Below are positions 26,001 through 33,505 of a stretch of 64,000 nucleotides of DNA, in pieces. The translations under genes and the position numbers were made by a program. Positions within the stretch are counted from its first letter, which is position 1. Each line of letters opens with the position of its first letter. A model generated the notes under the pieces. The model saw nothing but the letters and a program-made list of their open reading frames with translations, was not told the DNA's origin and did no database searches. Location of the stretch: the NCBI RefSeq assembly GCF_030547245.1, contig NZ_JAUOQT010000003.1, positions 1 through 64,000 on the forward strand, written 5' to 3'. The stretch comes from Oceanihabitans sp. 2_MG-2023. GTDB lineage: Bacteria > Bacteroidota > Bacteroidia > Flavobacteriales > Flavobacteriaceae.

Positions 26001-26314
26001 AAAAATCGTCCTAATAAGTACTCTTTTTTACTAATTGGCGTAGAATACATTAGAGATTCAATATTATACTCAAAATCTCTTAGCACAGAAACACCCATAA
26101 TCATTGATGCTAAAATCATAAAGATTCCAGAGATTGCACCCATAGTTTTTGCGATGACTAATGGTGAATTTTTTTTCATGAGTCCCATTTCAGAACCTTG
26201 AAAAATAAAATCTACACCTACAATAGAGAATAAAAAAAGGAATAAGAAAAACACATAGGTGTCTGGTCGTTTTATACGATATTGTAATTCGAACTTAAAA
26301 ATAGTGTACCACAT
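23027..26314 (-). CDS. ABC transporter permease fused to an M1-family aminopeptidase
   Basis: A 1095-residue membrane protein. The N-terminal two thirds contain about 12 membrane segments in two groups, each like an ABC-2 permease. The last 480 residues form a periplasmic M1 aminopeptidase domain with the zinc motif HEIAHQW and the third ligand Glu in ILETLSQY 18 residues on. This fusion is a known Bacteroidota family; the peptidase could process peptides handled by the transporter, but the substrate is unknown. The ATPase gene lies 2 bases upstream, and together they form a divergent unit with a LytS/LytTR pair that may regulate them. Confidence 0.88.
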   Translation of the reverse strand: MWYTIFKFELQYRIKRPDTYVFFLFLFLFSIVGVDFIFQGSEMGLMKKNSPLVIAKTMGAISGIFMILASMIMGVSVLRDFEYNIESLMYSTPISKKEYLLGRFLGAFTVLVFVFSGVIFGMILGEFMPWNDPNNLLTFNAIVYVKTFLMVVLPTLFFGASVFFISGALSRNLVVVYTQGIFVFVIFMLTKAITNDFWQAILDPFSLTTTSLATESWSAFEKSTQSIPFFSVLFYNKLFWVSLGILALIYGYIKFNFNVVKEQKSKKKQAPSLVAKRTNKANNIVIPEAKKQYGLLSKCTQLKQFSWFYFVSICKQSSFWGIVICGMIIILINSVNLGTVYGVDSYPATYFIVEELKETSMYFFIIILVFYSSELIWKERGVKLNLIYDATPMSSFINLLGKYIGLNLIYVVLMIALIGSGLIFQTLSGYYKYELQVYFSGFFIEIFPFLALYTFIAFFIQALVNHKFIGIMLMVVFFITTILLGVFGYDHELYLFGGRALGTYSDMNGYGHFLIPFIIIKSYWFLFGLLVLIIASLVIVRGTETNLFKRIKTSKYRISKPLIQLTATVYILFIIIGCFIFYNTNILNTYWTNSDATAFRVSYEKELKQFEYIPQPKLIDVNLKLELYPSTRDYIVEGYYVLKNTNSTDIKSIHIQKLLEENVSLDSVSFDVEFTIDNQFKKFDYSVFNLNKALKTGDSVKMYFKQSFTTKGFESGTGNVNINKNGTFFNNTDLPTIGYNKKYELNDAVEREDYNLPIRANRVDITDLNELKNARSGSDSDGVYFEMIIGTSNNQTALVPGNLVKHWSENNRNYFHYKMKQPIINFYSIVSATYEIKKDSWVAKKDSKPVNLEIYYHKEHSYNINRMMASMKASLNYYSKNFSPYQYEQLRIMEFPRYEQFAQSFPGTIPFSESIGFVLDIDDKKDVDMAFYVTAHEIAHQWFGMQVEAAHVKGQYFILETLSQYAAMMVLKQTFSEEKLLQFLEVQKEDYKDGKNRAVTKEPSLALVENQDHVYYAKGAINMYQFQKAIGEENVNKALKRFLEDWNTSNGKLKMNTDRYATSKDLLSYFRAVTPKEKQYVITDLFEKVEPIELK

Positions 26315-26316
26315 AA

Positions 26317-27204
26317 TTAGTTAGATTTAGCGTTTGTAGTATTAAAAATTTCAGAGAAATACACATCTTCTAATTCGGCATTAATCAGAGAAAAACCATC
26401 TCTAGGATTCGTATCACTTAAGATGTGAATGGTTGGTTTTCCTAGAAACAATTTTTCACTTATAACTTTATAATTTTGCTTGTAAGTTTCTAATTCTGAC
26501 TTTTCGATTGTTTTTTTATAAACTCTATCTTTTAGGTTTTCTAGTATTTGCAACGGATTACCTTGCAAGCACACTTGACCTTTATTGATAATTGCCATAT
26601 TTGTACATAGCTCTTTAACATCATCAACAATATGTGTAGATAGAATAACCACGGTTTTCTCTCCTAATTCACTTAATACATTGTAAAATCGGTTACGCTC
26701 CATAGGATCTAATCCGGCTGTGGGTTCATCTACAATAAGTAATTTAGGGGTATTTAATAACGCTTGAGCAATACCAAAACGTTGCTTCATTCCGCCAGAA
26801 AACCCTTTAAGATTTTGTTTTCTTACTTCGTATAAGTTCGTTTTATATAATAAAGCATCAACTAAATTTTTGCGTTCACCTTTATTAGAAATGCCTTTTA
26901 GTACAGCAAAATGATTTAATAACACCTCGGCAGAAATTTTAGGATACAAACCAAATTGTTGTGGTAAATATCCTAAGACTTGCCGTAATTCTTTTTTTTG
27001 TGTGAGCACATCAATATTTCCAAGTTTGATTGTGCCTTGATCTGCCTCTTGTAAGGTAGCAATGGTTCTCATTAGAGTAGATTTACCTGCACCATTAGGA
27101 CCAAGTAAGCCAAACATTCCTGTTGGAATTTCTAAGGAAATATCTTGAAGTGCTTTAACACCATTTGAATAGGTTTTTGATAAATTATCAATAATGAGTT
27201 CCAT
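26317..27204 (-). CDS. ABC transporter ATP-binding protein
   Basis: A 295-residue ABC ATPase with all motifs: Walker A GPNGAGKST near 35-43, a Q-loop in YLPQQFGLYP, signature FSGGMKQR, Walker B LLIVDEPTAGLDP and the H-loop in LSTHIVDD. The C-terminal 80 residues are the extension common in ABC-2-type export ATPases. It is separated from the permease/peptidase gene by 2 bases and must power it. Upstream (27238-27245) is a TATGTTTG box on the coding strand that fits the Bacteroidota -7 element, without a clear -33 TTG. Confidence 0.9.
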   Translation of the reverse strand: MELIIDNLSKTYSNGVKALQDISLEIPTGMFGLLGPNGAGKSTLMRTIATLQEADQGTIKLGNIDVLTQKKELRQVLGYLPQQFGLYPKISAEVLLNHFAVLKGISNKGERKNLVDALLYKTNLYEVRKQNLKGFSGGMKQRFGIAQALLNTPKLLIVDEPTAGLDPMERNRFYNVLSELGEKTVVILSTHIVDDVKELCTNMAIINKGQVCLQGNPLQILENLKDRVYKKTIEKSELETYKQNYKVISEKLFLGKPTIHILSDTNPRDGFSLINAELEDVYFSEIFNTTNAKSN

Positions 27205-27237
27205 ACTGTTCGTTTTTTGATTGATGATTGATTACAG

Positions 27238-27245
27238 CAAACATA
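27238..27245 (-). promoter_or_regulatory. Probable -7 box of the ABC/M1 operon
   Basis: The coding strand reads TATGTTTG, matching TAnnTTTG, 34 bases upstream of the ATPase start codon. No TTG is found at the preferred distance, so strength or regulation may depend on an activator such as the divergently encoded LytTR protein. Confidence 0.4.
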
Positions 27246-27419
27246 TGTGCGTTTTAAATCTTTAAAAAATGAAAGGGATACAAATAGGTGTAAATGGGAT
27301 AAATACATTGCAATGAGTAACAAAAGCATCATATCACAGCTTTTTGATAGTTTATCACTAATTAATTACTGTTTATCAACTAATTTGTACAGAGCGTATT
27401 ATTTAATTAATATTGACTT

Positions 27420-28211
27420 ATGAAGTTTAAATTAACTCGCAAGAAACAGAAAACAATAAAGCGTATTTTTAAAATTATGCTTGTTATAATAGGCCTTGTC
27501 ATTGTTGTTTTCAATGATACTTTTGGTAAGTTAGAGGGATTCGTAGAATTTATTGCATTCTATTTTATCCTTGTTTTTATTACTATCGCACATTGGCTTT
27601 TTAAACAAATCAAATCCATTATTAGATTAAAAAATGAAAAGGCCAAAACAGAATTGATGCATTTAAAAAGTCAGGTGAATCCACATTTCTTTTTTAATAT
27701 GTTAAATAACCTATATGGCTTAGTGGAAAAAGATTCTAAGAAAGCTCAAAAACTCATCTTAAAACTGTCTGATATGATGCGTTATAGTATTTATGAAGGT
27801 GATAAAGACACTGTTTTGTTGTCTGAAGAGGTTACGTACCTACAAAATTATATTGAGCTTCATAAAATGCGTTATCATAAAGTTATTGATGTGCAATTTT
27901 ATACTGACATTAAGGACAATGATTATGAAATAATGCCACTTCTTTTTATTATTCTTTTAGAAAATGCCTTTAAACATGGTGTTGAAAATTTAAGAGAACA
28001 TGCTTTTGTTCGAATACATTTAGAAGTCCATAACAATATCGTTAATTTTGAAATAGAAAATAATTTTGATGCAACTCAAGATAATCATGAAGCAGGAATA
28101 GGTTTAAATAATCTAAAACGAAGATTAGAGTTAGTATATCCCAAAAAGCATACGTTAACGATCTCTAAAGCAAATAATATTTATAATGCAAAATTGAATA
28201 TAACACTATGA
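27420..28211 (+). CDS. LytS-type sensor histidine kinase
   Basis: A 263-residue kinase with two transmembrane helices (about 17-32 and 42-62) and almost no extracytoplasmic domain. The His_kinase domain has the phosphoacceptor H89 in QVNPHFFFN, and the ATPase part shows the N box ENAFKHG and the G box GIGLNNLKRRL. Such short kinases signal to LytTR regulators. Its stop overlaps the start of the response-regulator gene by 4 bases, so the pair is translationally coupled. The ABC/M1 operon is divergent and is the likely target. Confidence 0.88.
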   Translation: MKFKLTRKKQKTIKRIFKIMLVIIGLVIVVFNDTFGKLEGFVEFIAFYFILVFITIAHWLFKQIKSIIRLKNEKAKTELMHLKSQVNPHFFFNMLNNLYGLVEKDSKKAQKLILKLSDMMRYSIYEGDKDTVLLSEEVTYLQNYIELHKMRYHKVIDVQFYTDIKDNDYEIMPLLFIILLENAFKHGVENLREHAFVRIHLEVHNNIVNFEIENNFDATQDNHEAGIGLNNLKRRLELVYPKKHTLTISKANNIYNAKLNITL

Positions 28212-28906
28212 TTAAATATTTAATAATAGATGACGAGCATATTGCTCACGACATTATAAAAGGATATTGTGATATGCTGCCAAATTTAGAATTTAAAGCA
28301 AATTGCTATGATGCTATTGAAGCTATTGACTATTTAAATAAACATGATGTAGATCTGATTTTTTTAGATTTAAACATGCCCAAACTAAAAGGTTTTGATT
28401 TTTTAAAGACACTATCGTCTCCACCTAAAGTAATTGTAACTACTGCATATAGTGAGTTTGCTATAGAAGGATATGAATTAAATGTTGTGGATTATTTATT
28501 GAAGCCTTTTAGTTTTGAACGTTTTTTAAGTGCTTTAAATAAAGTCACATCTTCTAATACAATAGTAAAAAAGGAAGCTAAAGGAAGCTTAAAACCGGAG
28601 GAAAAATATATTTTTTTGAAACAAAACAATAGTCATATTCAAGTAGATCTAGATACTATTTTGTTTATAGAAGCTTCTGGGAATTATACCAAAGTTTTTA
28701 CTACTAAAGACGTTATAATTATCCGAGAAAAAATAACAGATACCATACAACTACTTTCAGATCATGATGTTATTCAAGTTCATAAATCATTTGCAGTTTC
28801 AAAAAAACACATTCAAAGAATTGAAGGAAATAGAATTTTTATTCAAGAGCACATGGTACCCATAGGAAAGCTTTATAAAGTAAATATCAATCAGCTTTTA
28901 AAATAA
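28208..28906 (+). CDS. LytTR-family response regulator
   Basis: A 232-residue regulator. The receiver domain has the acidic pair near residues 8-9, the phosphorylation site D54 in FLDLNMP and the lysine in LLKPFSF. The C-terminal LytTR DNA-binding domain starts near 130 (YIFLKQNNSHIQVDL, FIEASGNYTKVFT, QVHKSFAVSKKHIQRI). It works with the kinase encoded 4 bases upstream. The target is presumably the divergent ABC transporter/M1 peptidase operon. Confidence 0.9.
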   Translation: MIKYLIIDDEHIAHDIIKGYCDMLPNLEFKANCYDAIEAIDYLNKHDVDLIFLDLNMPKLKGFDFLKTLSSPPKVIVTTAYSEFAIEGYELNVVDYLLKPFSFERFLSALNKVTSSNTIVKKEAKGSLKPEEKYIFLKQNNSHIQVDLDTILFIEASGNYTKVFTTKDVIIIREKITDTIQLLSDHDVIQVHKSFAVSKKHIQRIEGNRIFIQEHMVPIGKLYKVNINQLLK

Positions 28907-29016
28907 ACTAGGTTAGTAACCAATAACCCCACTTCCCTACTACATCTGCAAATACCAAAGCTCCAGTTACCCGTAAATTGTGCTCTGCATCAACGCCAAG
29001 TTAGAACATCATTGGT

Positions 29017-29874
29017 CTATTGGATGCTTTTTAGAATGTAACTTTCAATCGCCTTGAAATCTTGTTGATTTGGCACATGCTTAGACTCATGCAGTAATAC
29101 TGTTTCCTTGATGTTTGGAAATATAGCATTAGCTCTTTTTAGCAATTTCTTACCTGGAAACATGATGTCTTTTTCGGCTGCAAAAATGGTAATGGATGTT
29201 TTTATGTTTTGAGCACTTTGTTTAGATATAGTTGGTAAAGGCGAAAAGTCCATGTTGCAATTCTGAAAAGTAGCAGACATAAATGTTAATGCAAAATCAT
29301 CGTACTCCGTAAAAAGGACATCCAATACTTTTTTAATATAATCTTGATTATTGGTTCTTATGAACTTTTTTAACGGCATGAACATTTTAAAAAGACCTTT
29401 AAGAGGATTTCCATTAACGATATATACTGGTGCAATTAAGAAAATTTCTTTAATTAAGGTTTCACTAAACTCTAGCATTTTTAGACTAATGAAGCCACCA
29501 AACGAAAAACCAACTAGCGTGACTTGCTCTAGACCTAACTTTATAATGACTTCTGTAAGCCATTTGCCATATGCCATGGACTTCATGTCTGGTCTGTTTT
29601 CTGCACTTTTATTAGGTTGCGCAAGCACATCTATTGCATACACACAATACTTTAAAGAAAGGTTTGGAAAGGACTCTAAGAATTGAGGCGCGCAACCACC
29701 AGTACCATGAATGAGTACTAAAGGTGGAAGCTTAATATCTCCAGTAACAATGACATTTGTATTACCGAAAGCGGTTTCTATTAGCTTTTCAGTGTATGAA
29801 ATATGGAGTTCTTTTAATTTTTGATTGTAGAGAGTTAAAATTTCCTCTTTTCCTTGTTGTGATTTGAAAAACAT
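29017..29874 (-). CDS. Alpha/beta-hydrolase fold protein
   Basis: A 285-residue cytosolic hydrolase without a signal peptide. The oxyanion motif is LIHGTGG, the nucleophile Ser lies in GFSFGGF, an Asp follows in AAEKDIMFPG, and the histidine is in HESKHVPN. Family members are esterases, lipases or C-C hydrolases; the substrate cannot be told. The ATG is preceded by TTCTTTTTTTGATGGAT on the plus strand (29881-29897), similar to leader sequences before the ABC ATPase and the barrel-like gene at 17267. Confidence 0.82.
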   Translation of the reverse strand: MFFKSQQGKEEILTLYNQKLKELHISYTEKLIETAFGNTNVIVTGDIKLPPLVLIHGTGGCAPQFLESFPNLSLKYCVYAIDVLAQPNKSAENRPDMKSMAYGKWLTEVIIKLGLEQVTLVGFSFGGFISLKMLEFSETLIKEIFLIAPVYIVNGNPLKGLFKMFMPLKKFIRTNNQDYIKKVLDVLFTEYDDFALTFMSATFQNCNMDFSPLPTISKQSAQNIKTSITIFAAEKDIMFPGKKLLKRANAIFPNIKETVLLHESKHVPNQQDFKAIESYILKSIQ

Positions 29875-29980
29875 TTGCTGTTCTTTTTTTGATGGATTTT
29901 GTAAAGCCTTTAGGCCTTGTTATTTTGTTACACTAAGCACTCAATTAGAGATTATTTTAAAGGTTGTAGACAACCTTATT

Positions 29981-30070
29981 TCAGAAACTCCAATCGCATG
30001 AAATATAAGGACCATATGCGCTTATTAAGCATACAACGATTGCAATGATAATTCCTATTATGGTTTTCAT
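29981..30070 (-). CDS. Possible 29-residue single-span membrane peptide
   Basis: A short frame from an ATG at 30070 encodes a peptide with a hydrophobic core, MKTIIGIIIAIVVCLISAYG, followed by PYISCDWSF. Its upstream sequence resembles the A-rich starts of nearby genes. The frame continues upstream, but that part overlaps the next gene and is not plausible. It lies downstream of the 150-residue membrane protein on the same strand. No family is recognised, and expression is uncertain. Confidence 0.35.
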   Translation of the reverse strand: MKTIIGIIIAIVVCLISAYGPYISCDWSF

Positions 30071-30161
30071 TTTAGACAGTTTTTTTGGTTGTCCGAAATT
30101 TATTCGGCATGGAAGTTTTTTAAAAAAATACTTTAATTTTATGAATTGCTGTTGCAGTAAA

Positions 30162-30614
30162 TTACAGGATATTTCCTGCTGCTTGTGCTTGAGCATCCTT
30201 TCGACGACCAATGAATGCGCCAATGAATAATCCCATACAAATTCCGAAGGAAATCCCTAACGATTTTTCGAAATGCTGACCTAAAAGAACGCCACCTACT
30301 ACACCAAATAATAATCCGAAACTTACACTTAAATTAGTGTAATAGCCTTTGGTTATTAAGGAAAAATTTTCCTTTAAATACTTTTCAAATTTAGATAGTG
30401 CTTTGTTGAAAAACCTTTTCTTGTTCTTAGGATTTGATTTTATATTTAAATTCGCAAGTTCTGTTTCTATAGCATGCATTTCGTTTTCCGCGAGTGTTCT
30501 ATCTTTCAATGCTTTTAGAATATGAAGGAACTTTTCATATACTTTCATTTCCGACTTCGTAGTTGCTTCTGTTTTTAAATTTTCAAAAGCGTTTTGTGCT
30601 TCTTGTAGTGTCAT
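30162..30614 (-). CDS. Hypothetical membrane protein with a glycine-zipper C-terminus
   Basis: A 150-residue protein. The first 90 residues are helical and charged (AQNAFENLKTEA, HAIETELANLNIK), followed by two hydrophobic segments rich in glycine (SVSFGLLFGVVGGVLLG and GISFGICMGLFIGAFIG). This layout suggests a cytoplasmic coiled domain with a hairpin in the inner membrane. I do not recognise a named family. It is 102 bases downstream of the sigma-factor-linked membrane protein gene, so it may belong to the same transcription unit. Confidence 0.65.
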   Translation of the reverse strand: MTLQEAQNAFENLKTEATTKSEMKVYEKFLHILKALKDRTLAENEMHAIETELANLNIKSNPKNKKRFFNKALSKFEKYLKENFSLITKGYYTNLSVSFGLLFGVVGGVLLGQHFEKSLGISFGICMGLFIGAFIGRRKDAQAQAAGNIL

Positions 30615-30716
30615 AATTTCTATTGTTTTCTTGGTTAGTGGCTAAAGACAAAAAATATTACATGTGACATCTGCTTTTTTTTTAAATATTGTGAAAAACT
30701 CTATACATAAAGGCTT

Positions 30717-31373
30717 TTAGCTTCTTAAACTTTCAATATCTTTCATTAATTCTTCTAGTTTTTTGAATACTCCTCCGTAAACCATGTTTAAATCCCATTT
30801 ATAAATCCGATCTCCAAAAAATGCTAGTAGGCCTAAAATTAGTACTGCGATACCGAGTCCTATTACTGGTATTCCAAATAATAAATAGGTGTCTGGAAAT
30901 CCAAGAAGAATTTCATCGACAAGTCTTTCACCTAAAGGAACACCTTCTGCATCTTTAAACCAAAAGCCTAAAATCATAGATAGAAATATAATAGGATAGA
31001 AAACTCTTGATATTTTTATATTGACAGTTATCTGTTTATTTTTCCATTGATTAAATGCCTTTAAATATTGATAACTACTGGCTCCCAAATCTATTTTTTC
31101 TAAATCATTTAATAACCTCTTATTAATCACAACAAGTACTGAAAGTGTCACAAAAAAGATAATACCAGTAATTGGTATGCCTATAAAGAACGAGATTACT
31201 AAAAAGAGAAATGAGAAGGCTACAATAGCAATCAAATTTATTTTAAACATGCGTTTAAACTTAGCAATGATATGAATGGATTTTTGGTTGTAAAGGTCAT
31301 TTATTTTTGGTGCTACTAATGCATTACTTTTCAGAAACCCTTGTTTCCATATAGTTTCAATTGATCTTTCCAT
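30717..31373 (-). CDS. Hypothetical membrane protein co-encoded with an ECF sigma factor
   Basis: A 218-residue protein with a cytoplasmic N-terminus of about 45 residues and four or more hydrophobic segments (around 45-85, 125-140 and 165-190). Its ATG overlaps the end of the sigma-factor gene by 17 bases, so the two are translationally coupled. The position is that of an anti-sigma factor, but I see no zinc-binding anti-sigma motif; a role in controlling the sigma factor is therefore inferred from context only. Confidence 0.7.
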   Translation of the reverse strand: MERSIETIWKQGFLKSNALVAPKINDLYNQKSIHIIAKFKRMFKINLIAIVAFSFLFLVISFFIGIPITGIIFFVTLSVLVVINKRLLNDLEKIDLGASSYQYLKAFNQWKNKQITVNIKISRVFYPIIFLSMILGFWFKDAEGVPLGERLVDEILLGFPDTYLLFGIPVIGLGIAVLILGLLAFFGDRIYKWDLNMVYGGVFKKLEELMKDIESLRS

Positions 31374-31848
31374 CTAATATTTTTTTAAGTCTCACTTTTA
31401 TTCTTTTCACACGTACACCAATATTATTTGGGTTTGTTCCTATGATTTCTGCAATTTCCTTTTGCGATTTTTCTTCTAAATACAGCATGATAATGGCTCT
31501 ATCTATTTCCGATAGTTTTCGAATGGCATCGTATAAAAGATTTAAAGATTCGTCTGAAAACGCGTAATTGTCTTCCGTTTCTTCAACGGTTATAGAATCT
31601 GAAACAAAATGTTGTACGTTGTTTTTCTTTTTCTTTAATAAAGTTAAACACACGTTTAATGAAATGCGATACACCCAAGTACTCCATTGTGATTCTTCCC
31701 GGAAGTTGTCTTTACTTCTCCAGATTTGCAAGCATACTTCTTGATAATAATCTTCAAAATCTTGTTGCGAGTTGGTATACGCGCGACATAACTTGATGAT
31801 TATTCCTGCGAATGGTAAAATGGATGTTTTATAAAAATCGCTACTCAA
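31357..31848 (-). CDS. ECF-type RNA polymerase sigma factor
   Basis: A 163-residue sigma-70 family protein. Region 2 is visible in YTNSQQDFEDYYQEVCLQIW and STWVYRISLNVCL; region 4 in IRKLSEIDRAIIMLYLEEKS with the helix-turn-helix SQKEIAEIIGTNPNNIGVRV. The length matches the ECF group, which responds to envelope or other stress. It is the first gene of a minus-strand unit and overlaps the membrane-protein gene that may control it. Confidence 0.88.
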   Translation of the reverse strand: MSSDFYKTSILPFAGIIIKLCRAYTNSQQDFEDYYQEVCLQIWRSKDNFREESQWSTWVYRISLNVCLTLLKKKKNNVQHFVSDSITVEETEDNYAFSDESLNLLYDAIRKLSEIDRAIIMLYLEEKSQKEIAEIIGTNPNNIGVRVKRIKVRLKKILDGKIN

Positions 31849-32253
31849 TAGTGCTGTTTTTATTGGTTAGTGGCTCGTTTTACTATTTATTACACTTTTA
31901 TAAAAATAGTTATATTTTTTTGAAAAATTTCTAGGTGGTACCATATTACAATTGGATGGACATATTTCACTGCACTAGTAACTTCTAAGAACACTTCTTC
32001 TGCCTGTTTTAAAAGGCTTTCATTTTGTAAATGAAGACCCTAAAGGTATCGCCTAAATTTTAAAAATTACCCAGCTTTTTATGTAGATTAAACGATTTCA
32101 TTCCACATACTTTACTCCAGTAACTCTATTGTTGGAAGAATTAGGGATTTATTTTTCGATTTACGCTTCTCTCCTATCGTTGTATATTCACTACTTTAAT
32201 ATTGTTAAGAGGAGTTCTAGCGTCTTGTTATATTATTGTATAATTTTAAAGAA
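31849..32253. other. Intergenic gap without a recognisable gene
   Basis: About 400 bases between the sigma factor and the S41 peptidase gene (both on minus). No frame or RNA gene is convincing. TTACGCTTCTCTCCT at 32161-32175 recurs near 11218 with one mismatch, and both copies have CATTCCACA just upstream, which suggests an old, degenerate intergenic repeat. Confidence 0.5.
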
Positions 32254-33504
32254 CTAATTTAAATTAGAAATATCTTTTACTACCCAATTTAAAATTTCAT
32301 CCATTCCATTTTTATAGTTTTCCCATTTAGAAGTAATGTATATATCTGGTTGTACTCCATTACTTTTGGTATCTTGAAGTCGAAATAAGCGTTTAGAATA
32401 TGTGATTAGCAACTTGGAATTTGGAAGATTAAATTGTCCCATATCCTGATATCCATTTGGGTTAGCTCCAGTTGGCTCACCTACTAATTTAGCATTTAAT
32501 AATTGTTTAAATTGTATGGCATTTACCATCGCTGCCGAATATGTTTTTCTATTAATTAGCACATATACATTGGACTCCCAATTAATGGATTCACAAGCAT
32601 TTAAATAGCTAGATAGAAGCAAGCCTTTAAAAAAATCGCCACCATAATTATCTCGTAAATCTATAATTAGATGTTCCGACTTATTTTCTTGAATAAATTG
32701 GTACACTTTCTTTGAAAAATTATTCATTTCCTCCTCCGAAGGATATGCTTTACACTTAATATAAACGGTTTTTGTGTTATTGAATGAAGAAAACCAAAGG
32801 TTTTTAAATTTTGAATCTTTTGGTTGCGTGATACTTGGATGCGTGTATTTTATTTTTTCATAATGGATACTATCTAATGCTTCAGATGTATATGCTTTCA
32901 ATATAGTGGATTTGCTTACTCCTTTTGCATCTATAAATGTAAATTTTGTTTGTGCTGTATCTGTTGTAATGTTTAATGCATTTAATATTTCAGAAATAAG
33001 AATGTAGCTACACGTTCTATCTTTTAAAGAATATTGATTTTCAGTAAATGGGGTTAGTTTGGAAACTTTTTTATAAATGTATTCTACAGGAATATTATTA
33101 ATGCTTTGCAATCTATTCCCTAGAAATTGTTCGTGCGATTTAGCAATATTCACTACTCTAAGATTGCCATTAAAATTAGAAAGAGTGATAGGATATTTAG
33201 TAAGGTTTTTATTCCATAATGGCACAGAAGTATGCCCATCTCCTTTACCACCACCAACTTTTTGCGTTATTCGCATGAGCGCGGTAATAATTTGAAAATC
33301 TGTTAAAAGCGGTAAGTTGTTCTTTAAGTTTTCAATTTCTGTTTCGAATTCCTTTTTTGAAATAGTATGGTATAAATTTATATGCTTTTCTTCTAATGTT
33401 TTATGATAAAAATCGATATCCGCTTTCCATTTATTGTTGTTTTGCGCATTACAAATGAATCCAAAAAGAAATATACACAATATTGATATCCAATTATTTT
33501 TCAT
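32254..33504 (-). CDS. Secreted S41-family (C-terminal processing-type) peptidase
   Basis: A 416-residue protein with a signal peptide (about residues 1-20, ending FICNAQ). The tail-specific protease core shows LIIDLRDNYGGDFF, then VYVLINRKTYSAAMVNAIQF with the catalytic Ser after TY, and VGEPTGANPNG. There is no clear PDZ domain. Such periplasmic serine peptidases degrade or process peptides. It is one base downstream of the serine hydrolase gene on the same strand, so they form an operon. Confidence 0.85.
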   Translation of the reverse strand: MKNNWISILCIFLFGFICNAQNNNKWKADIDFYHKTLEEKHINLYHTISKKEFETEIENLKNNLPLLTDFQIITALMRITQKVGGGKGDGHTSVPLWNKNLTKYPITLSNFNGNLRVVNIAKSHEQFLGNRLQSINNIPVEYIYKKVSKLTPFTENQYSLKDRTCSYILISEILNALNITTDTAQTKFTFIDAKGVSKSTILKAYTSEALDSIHYEKIKYTHPSITQPKDSKFKNLWFSSFNNTKTVYIKCKAYPSEEEMNNFSKKVYQFIQENKSEHLIIDLRDNYGGDFFKGLLLSSYLNACESINWESNVYVLINRKTYSAAMVNAIQFKQLLNAKLVGEPTGANPNGYQDMGQFNLPNSKLLITYSKRLFRLQDTKSNGVQPDIYITSKWENYKNGMDEILNWVVKDISNLN

Positions 33505-33505
33505 T

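Noticed and set aside
27132-27332. 66-residue minus-strand frame upstream of the ABC ATPase
   Set aside because: It runs across the promoter region and the start of the ATPase in another frame, with no family resemblance.
30071-30223. N-terminal part of an 80-residue frame ending at 29981
   Set aside because: It overlaps the 150-residue membrane protein gene in another frame; only the last 29 residues look like a possible peptide.
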